From Alistipes sp. (GTDB lineage: Bacteria; Bacteroidota; Bacteroidia; Bacteroidales; Rikenellaceae): 36,873 nt of DNA. Below the pieces are notes generated by a model. That model ran no database searches, had not been told where the DNA came from, and saw only the letters and a list, made by a program, of their open reading frames with translations. The first letter of the stretch is position 1. Each line of letters starts with the position of its first letter. Below, piece after piece: positions 32,835 through 36,873 of the stretch. A program made the position numbers and the translations under genes. The DNA is taken from the NCBI GenBank assembly GCA_017555905.1, contig JAFZFP010000014.1:1-36873 (forward strand), read 5' to 3'.

Positions 32835-32865
32835 CAAAGATAACCCAATTAATTGAAATAGCAAA
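32835..32865 (-). promoter_or_regulatory. Promoter of the susC operon
   Basis: On the reverse strand TTTG (32862-32865), exactly 19 nt, then TATCTTTG (32835-32842) is a perfect match to the Bacteroidota consensus. The transcript would start near 32830. Confidence 0.85.
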
Positions 32866-32938
32866 AAAACCTACAACTTTTTTAGCATATTTATACAAAT
32901 ATATTACGCGCAAGCATACACTACCCTATTCCAAATAC

Positions 32939-32960
32939 CGAAAAATAGACCAATTTTTCG
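32939..32960. promoter_or_regulatory. Inverted repeat CGAAAAAT-N6-ATTTTTCG, possible operator
   Basis: A perfect 8-bp inverted repeat with a 6-nt spacer lies about 75 bp upstream of the susC -33 element and about 130 bp upstream of the divergent promoter. The symmetric geometry fits a dimeric regulator site, but A/T richness makes chance more likely than usual. Confidence 0.35.
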
Positions 32961-33088
32961 ACCATTATATCATAAATTTTAACCATAATTTTAAAGATTA
33001 TTATATCTTTTTATCATACGTTTTTATTCTTATTTTCAATATTCGGTTAGCAATTTCAATTTTTAGTGTGAAAATATTAACAAAACGC

Positions 33089-33117
33089 TTGGATTTAAAT
33101 ATTTTTTACTATATTTG
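33089..33117 (+). promoter_or_regulatory. Promoter of the orphan TonB-dependent receptor gene
   Basis: TTG (33089-33091), 18 nt, then TATATTTG (33110-33117). Transcription near 33123 would leave a leader of about 70 nt before the ATG at 33193 and excludes any start codon upstream of it. Confidence 0.75.
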
Positions 33118-33192
33118 CAATCGATTTTGCACCGCGTGAGTGCAATACTATTATCAACCTGGCACATAAATAGTGTCCCTAAATCTCAACCT

Positions 33193-36100
33193 ATGAAGCG
33201 ACTGCTTTTAACCGTCGCACTGCTTTTTGTCGTGGCAGTGTCGATGGCTCAGGTTACCACATCATCTGTACGTGGCGTGGTTACCGCTAACGACAAACCT
33301 CTTGTTGGCGCTACAATCGTAGCAACTCACACCCAATCGGGTACCATTTATGGTACTATCACCAACGCTGAAGGCCACTACTATATTAATGGTATGCGCG
33401 TGGGAGGACCATACGAAATTAAGGTCTCTTTCATTGGCTATAACAGCGTAGTTTACACAGACTTAACACTAAAACTCGGCGACACATCAATCTACGATGC
33501 GCAACTATTTGAGTCATCAATGGAGGTTGATGACGTAGTCGTTGTGGCATACTCCGACAACAACGGTAGCAACACCTTTGGTCGTCAGGAGATGGAGTCG
33601 ATACCATCTATAGACCGCTCGATTTACGACCTTACAAACATACTATCTTCGGCCGTCTCTCCTGCATCAGGAGGCATCATCCTCTCGGGACAGAGTACCC
33701 GATACAACGCCTTCACAATCGACGGTACACCTTCGGCCGACATCTACGGCCTCGGCACAACGGGTATGACGGGCTCTTTGACGCAAGCAAACCCACTTCC
33801 GTTGGACGCTCTGGGCGCCGTAACAATCTCTACCTCAACAGTAGATCTTCGAGAGAGTGGTTTTACGGGAGGTGCCATCAAGGCCATCACACGCTCTGGC
33901 GATAACGAGTTCAAGGGCTCGGCATACACCTATTTTAACAACGAGCATTTCTGGGGTACAACACCAGGCAAGGTGGAGGGGGAGCGCAAACCCCTTGCTG
34001 AGCAGATGACAAACATCGTGGGTGTAACCCTCGGTGGCCCAATCATCAAGGATAAGTTATTCTTCTTCGTTGCGGGCGAGTTCAACCGCAACATAACCCC
34101 TTCGACAAACCATCCTGCCGAGGGCAAGAGTGCTTTGACACTCGACGAGGCAAAGGAGATATCTTCTATATATGAGCGACTTACGGGTTACGATGGCGGA
34201 GGTTACGGCATCCACAACGTAAGTGCACTGACCGGCTCGGCGGTGGCACGTCTCGACTGGAACATCAATCGCAACAACCACCTCTCGTTGCGATACAATA
34301 TGCTACACGCCGACGCTCACGACTCGGCGAACTCATTGCAGTCGTTCTACTTTACGGGCGCAGAGTACACCAACATCAACCGCACACATTCGGTAGTGGG
34401 TGAATTGAACTCGTCGTGGGAAGGTGGCTCGAATGCTCTCCGCGTGGGTTACACACGACTCAAGGACGGTCGTACAACAGAGGAGAGTCTCCCAGCAGTA
34501 ATCATCAATGGCTTAGGCGAATACGGCAATGGCTCAGCAACGATAGGTACCAACCCCTACTCGGGATGCAATATGCTTAATCAAGATGTTTTCATCTTTG
34601 GCGACGACCTCAACATCGTGCGTGGCGAGCATAACATCACTATCGGAACTGCAAACGAGGTCTATCGTGCCGACAACCTCTACTTGGCAAATGCACGAGG
34701 CACCTACACATACTCCTCGTTGGAGGACTTCAGAAACGACAACGCCTCAAAATACCAGTACAACTACTTCGCTGACGGCAAGCGCAACCCTCCAGTGACA
34801 ACGGGACAGTTCGCTATCTATGCCCAGGATGAGGTGGCGATAAGTGGTATCGGCAAACTCACATACGGTGTTCGTGCCGACATCCCCGTAATGTTCGACA
34901 CACCCGTAGTAAACGAGAATTTCAACCACAGCGACTTCGCAACAAAATATGGCACTAAGACTGGCGATATACCTCGCGTTCAGGTACTTATATCTCCTCG
35001 TATAGGCTTTGAGTCGCGCATAACCGACCAGCTTAAACTGCGTGCAAGCACAGGATTCTACACTGGTCGCATCCCATTCGTCTGGCTCTCGAACTGCTAC
35101 CAGAACACGGGCACTCGCTCAATGGGTGTAACGGTGAACAACCCTGCCGAGACACCAGCATTAAGCCTCAACCCCGAGAGTGTGGGCGTGATGAGCAACC
35201 CCTCGATAGACCTCGTATCTACAGATTTCTGCTACCCACAGGTATTCCGCACCGCCATAGGTCTCGACTACCGCTACAAGGGTCTTAAACTATATCTCGA
35301 TGCCGACTACTCGAAGGGTCTAAACAACATATTCGTTGAAAACCTCGTGGCTGAGGATAAGGGCGACCGCCTCTTCGTGGGTGGAGAAGGCTCGACAGCC
35401 TCAGCGACATACTACACATCTTCGACAAAGGAGTATTCCGCAGTCTATCGCCTAAGAAATACACAGAAAGGCTACTCGTGGTCTACAACTGCGCGTGTGG
35501 AGTATGACTTCGGTGGCGCAGCCGAGGGTTTGCGCCTAACGGCAGCATACACCTTCTCGCAGTCGAAGAGCGTGAACGACGGTATTTCGGCACAGTCGTC
35601 GTCGAACTGGGGCCGTACATACGCCGTAGATAGCAACAACCCTGAACTCAGCAACTCCATCTACGAGTTCCCACACAAGGTTGTGGCATCACTCTCCTAC
35701 TCTCGTCGCTACGGACTCTTCGGTACAAACGTGATGCTCCTCTACAATGGTCACTCGGGCGACCACTACTCTTTGACCTACGCCAAGGGCAAGGTGGATG
35801 TTAATGGTGATTCGTACAAGGGCAACTCACTCATCTACATCCCTACCGAGGCTGAGATGGCAACGATGCTCTGGGCGGACGATACATCTATGACGACATT
35901 CAACGACTATATCAACGGCGACAAATACCTAAGCACCCATCGTGGCAAGTTTGCCGAGCGCAACTCGCACTCGCTCCCATTTGTTCACCGTCTCGACCTC
36001 CACGTAGCGCAGTCGTTCTACTTCGAGCGAGAGAACACAGGTATAAATGCTTCACACCGCAATAGCCGACGCGTGGAGTTGTCCCTCGACATCCTCAACC

Positions 36101-36297
36101 TCTCGAACCTCATCTGTCGCGAGTGGGGAATGGTCTATCGCACTTCGAATTGGGCGCTCTCGCCAGTAACCGTAACCGACCTGGAGGCTGTGGAGGGTGG
36201 ATACCGCCCCGTCTATAAGTTCAATGGTGCAGACTACACCGAGGACGATATCACCTCGCGCTGGCATATGCAGATTGGACTTCGCATAGTATTCTAA
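33193..36297 (+). CDS. TonB-dependent receptor with carboxypeptidase-regulatory-like domain (Oar-like, no SusD partner)
   Basis: The 1034-residue protein starts MKRLLLTVALLFVVAVSMAQ, a clear signal peptide. A carboxypeptidase-regulatory-like domain (about 23-110) contains VRGVVTANDKPLVGATIVAT and GHYYINGM. A plug domain follows, with SGQSTRYNAFTIDGTPSADI and STVDLRESGFTGGAIKAITR. The long barrel ends GLRIVF with the terminal Phe needed for outer-membrane assembly. No susD follows, and the sequence is of the Oar type. It is divergent from the SusC/SusD locus; the substrate is unknown. The ATG is chosen because the promoter overlaps any upstream extension. Confidence 0.92.
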   Translation: MKRLLLTVALLFVVAVSMAQVTTSSVRGVVTANDKPLVGATIVATHTQSGTIYGTITNAEGHYYINGMRVGGPYEIKVSFIGYNSVVYTDLTLKLGDTSIYDAQLFESSMEVDDVVVVAYSDNNGSNTFGRQEMESIPSIDRSIYDLTNILSSAVSPASGGIILSGQSTRYNAFTIDGTPSADIYGLGTTGMTGSLTQANPLPLDALGAVTISTSTVDLRESGFTGGAIKAITRSGDNEFKGSAYTYFNNEHFWGTTPGKVEGERKPLAEQMTNIVGVTLGGPIIKDKLFFFVAGEFNRNITPSTNHPAEGKSALTLDEAKEISSIYERLTGYDGGGYGIHNVSALTGSAVARLDWNINRNNHLSLRYNMLHADAHDSANSLQSFYFTGAEYTNINRTHSVVGELNSSWEGGSNALRVGYTRLKDGRTTEESLPAVIINGLGEYGNGSATIGTNPYSGCNMLNQDVFIFGDDLNIVRGEHNITIGTANEVYRADNLYLANARGTYTYSSLEDFRNDNASKYQYNYFADGKRNPPVTTGQFAIYAQDEVAISGIGKLTYGVRADIPVMFDTPVVNENFNHSDFATKYGTKTGDIPRVQVLISPRIGFESRITDQLKLRASTGFYTGRIPFVWLSNCYQNTGTRSMGVTVNNPAETPALSLNPESVGVMSNPSIDLVSTDFCYPQVFRTAIGLDYRYKGLKLYLDADYSKGLNNIFVENLVAEDKGDRLFVGGEGSTASATYYTSSTKEYSAVYRLRNTQKGYSWSTTARVEYDFGGAAEGLRLTAAYTFSQSKSVNDGISAQSSSNWGRTYAVDSNNPELSNSIYEFPHKVVASLSYSRRYGLFGTNVMLLYNGHSGDHYSLTYAKGKVDVNGDSYKGNSLIYIPTEAEMATMLWADDTSMTTFNDYINGDKYLSTHRGKFAERNSHSLPFVHRLDLHVAQSFYFERENTGINASHRNSRRVELSLDILNLSNLICREWGMVYRTSNWALSPVTVTDLEAVEGGYRPVYKFNGADYTEDDITSRWHMQIGLRIVF

Positions 36298-36318
36298 CAC
36301 ATTAATAACAAACAAATT

Positions 36319-36356
36319 AAGGAGGAGACTCAACACAAATTGAGCCTTCTCCTTTT
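36319..36356 (+). terminator. Terminator of the orphan receptor gene
   Basis: AAGGAGGAGACTCAA (36319-36333) pairs with TTGAGCCTTCTCCTT (36340-36354) at 13 of 15 positions, with a 6-nt loop and a short T tract. Confidence 0.7.
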
Positions 36357-36406
36357 AGTTTATCCACCCACCCTACTACATTATTAAAAAAATTTACGAT
36401 TTGTGG

Positions 36407-36437
36407 TTGTTTTATCCGTTTAGTTTTTGTACCTTTG
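36407..36437 (+). promoter_or_regulatory. Promoter of the iron-sulfur scaffold-like gene
   Basis: TTG (36407-36409), 20 nt, then TACCTTTG (36430-36437). The leader to the ATG at 36504 is about 60 nt. Confidence 0.75.
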
Positions 36438-36503
36438 CGCTGATTTTTGCTAAAGGGTGAAATATAGAACAATATAACACAATAACTAAAAACTAATAAG
36501 ACT

Positions 36504-36873
36504 ATGATTTACTCACACGAAGTGCAGCAGATGTGCTGCGTGAAGAAGGGTGCTAACCACGAGTCTGCACCTATTCCAGAGGAGGGAAAATGGGTTCGCG
36601 CTAAGGAGATTAAGGATATCTCTGGTCTTACCCACGGTATCGGTTGGTGCGCACCACAGCAGGGTGCTTGCAAACTTACCCTCAACGTTAAGGATGGTAT
36701 CATCGAGGAGGCATTGGTAGAGACTATCGGCTGCTCTGGTATGACCCACTCGGCTGCTATGGCATCAGAGATTTTGCCAGGCAAGACTATCCTCGAGGCT
36801 TTGAATACCGACCTCGTTTGCGACGCTATCAATACAGCCATGCGCGAGTTGTTCTTGCAGATTGTTTACGGCC
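36504..36873 (+). CDS. Iron-sulfur cluster assembly scaffold-like protein, N-terminal part (runs off the window)
   Basis: The first 123 codons are present and the frame is open to the window edge. The protein begins MIYSHEVQQMCCVKKGANHE. It contains LTHGIGWCAPQQGACKLTLN and ALVETIGCSGMTHSAAMASE, with cysteines at the positions seen in NifU/IscU-N-like proteins of Bacteroidales. In that order the gene commonly precedes one encoding a GGGtGRT protein, which would lie beyond the window. The function is inferred from resemblance only. Codon use is smooth and consistent with a well expressed gene, and the upstream promoter is clear. Confidence 0.8.
   Translation, partial: MIYSHEVQQMCCVKKGANHESAPIPEEGKWVRAKEIKDISGLTHGIGWCAPQQGACKLTLNVKDGIIEEALVETIGCSGMTHSAAMASEILPGKTILEALNTDLVCDAINTAMRELFLQIVYG

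Larger units (their letters stand above)
32699..33088. other. A/T-rich divergent control region
   Basis: There is no gene in this interval between the divergent susC and orphan receptor genes. It holds the susC promoter and a leader of about 130 nt without obvious features. A perfect 8-bp inverted repeat (32939-32960) lies in a long A/T-rich spacer that leads to the plus-strand promoter. Confidence 0.7.

Noticed and set aside
33115-33192. Upstream extension of the orphan receptor from a TTG codon
   Set aside because: The TTG lies within the -7 promoter box, and the extension would bury a clear signal peptide that begins at the ATG at 33193.
1-36873. tRNA, rRNA, CRISPR array, transposase or integrase
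   Set aside because: I saw no cloverleaf with conserved T-arm, no regularly spaced direct repeats with spacers, and no recombinase motifs on either strand.

Overview
The window reads as a chromosomal segment of a Bacteroidales bacterium. Evidence for this is a SusC/SusD pair, many lipoproteins with a lipobox cysteine, promoters of the Bacteroidota type (TTG/TTTG, about 19 nt, TAnnTTTG), the Bacteroidota-type fumarate reductase/succinate dehydrogenase order, and an iron-sulfur scaffold-like protein typical of the order. The style of the S8 lipoprotein proteases suggests something near Alistipes/Rikenellaceae, but I hold the genus only weakly.

Layout. Positions 1-1270 hold the start of a fumarate reductase/succinate dehydrogenase operon (cytochrome b, then flavoprotein running off the left edge). 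Positions 1475-6528 hold 5-formyl-THF cyclo-ligase, a secreted TonB-domain protein, a divergent histidine kinase/response regulator pair, an MBL-fold hydrolase and an SDR oxidoreductase. A lipoprotein with a Gly/Pro/Glu linker follows (6585-8177). A tight minus-strand housekeeping operon covers 8323-10979: glycyl-tRNA synthetase, a 36-residue membrane microprotein, YqgF and peptide deformylase. A 234-nt nested inverted-repeat element (11154-11387) abuts the 3' end of radC. Next is a TIR-domain protein with a lectin-like C-terminal domain, then RNase III and acyl carrier protein, separated from each other by a strongly structured spacer where fabF would often lie. Peptidase E, YraN and the Kdo transferase WaaA run on the plus strand (14630-16994).

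The right half (17071-32698, minus strand) is one large accessory locus. It begins with SusC and SusD, continues with an 825-residue surface lipoprotein, and is followed by three consecutive cassettes. Each cassette is a subtilisin-family (S8) lipoprotein protease followed after 31-43 nt by a small barrel-like lipoprotein of 153-155 residues. I infer an outer-membrane system that binds, cuts and imports proteins or peptides, with the small lipoproteins as candidate partners or inhibitors of the proteases. Divergent from it lies an orphan TonB-dependent receptor (33193-36297). The window ends in the first part of an iron-sulfur scaffold-like gene.

The most notable signals are the triplicated protease/lipoprotein cassettes, the TIR-lectin protein, four TGTTAAA direct repeats between the divergent kinase and TonB-domain promoters, the nested inverted-repeat element next to radC, and the structured acpP-rnc spacer. 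I see no tRNA, rRNA, CRISPR array or transposase gene.
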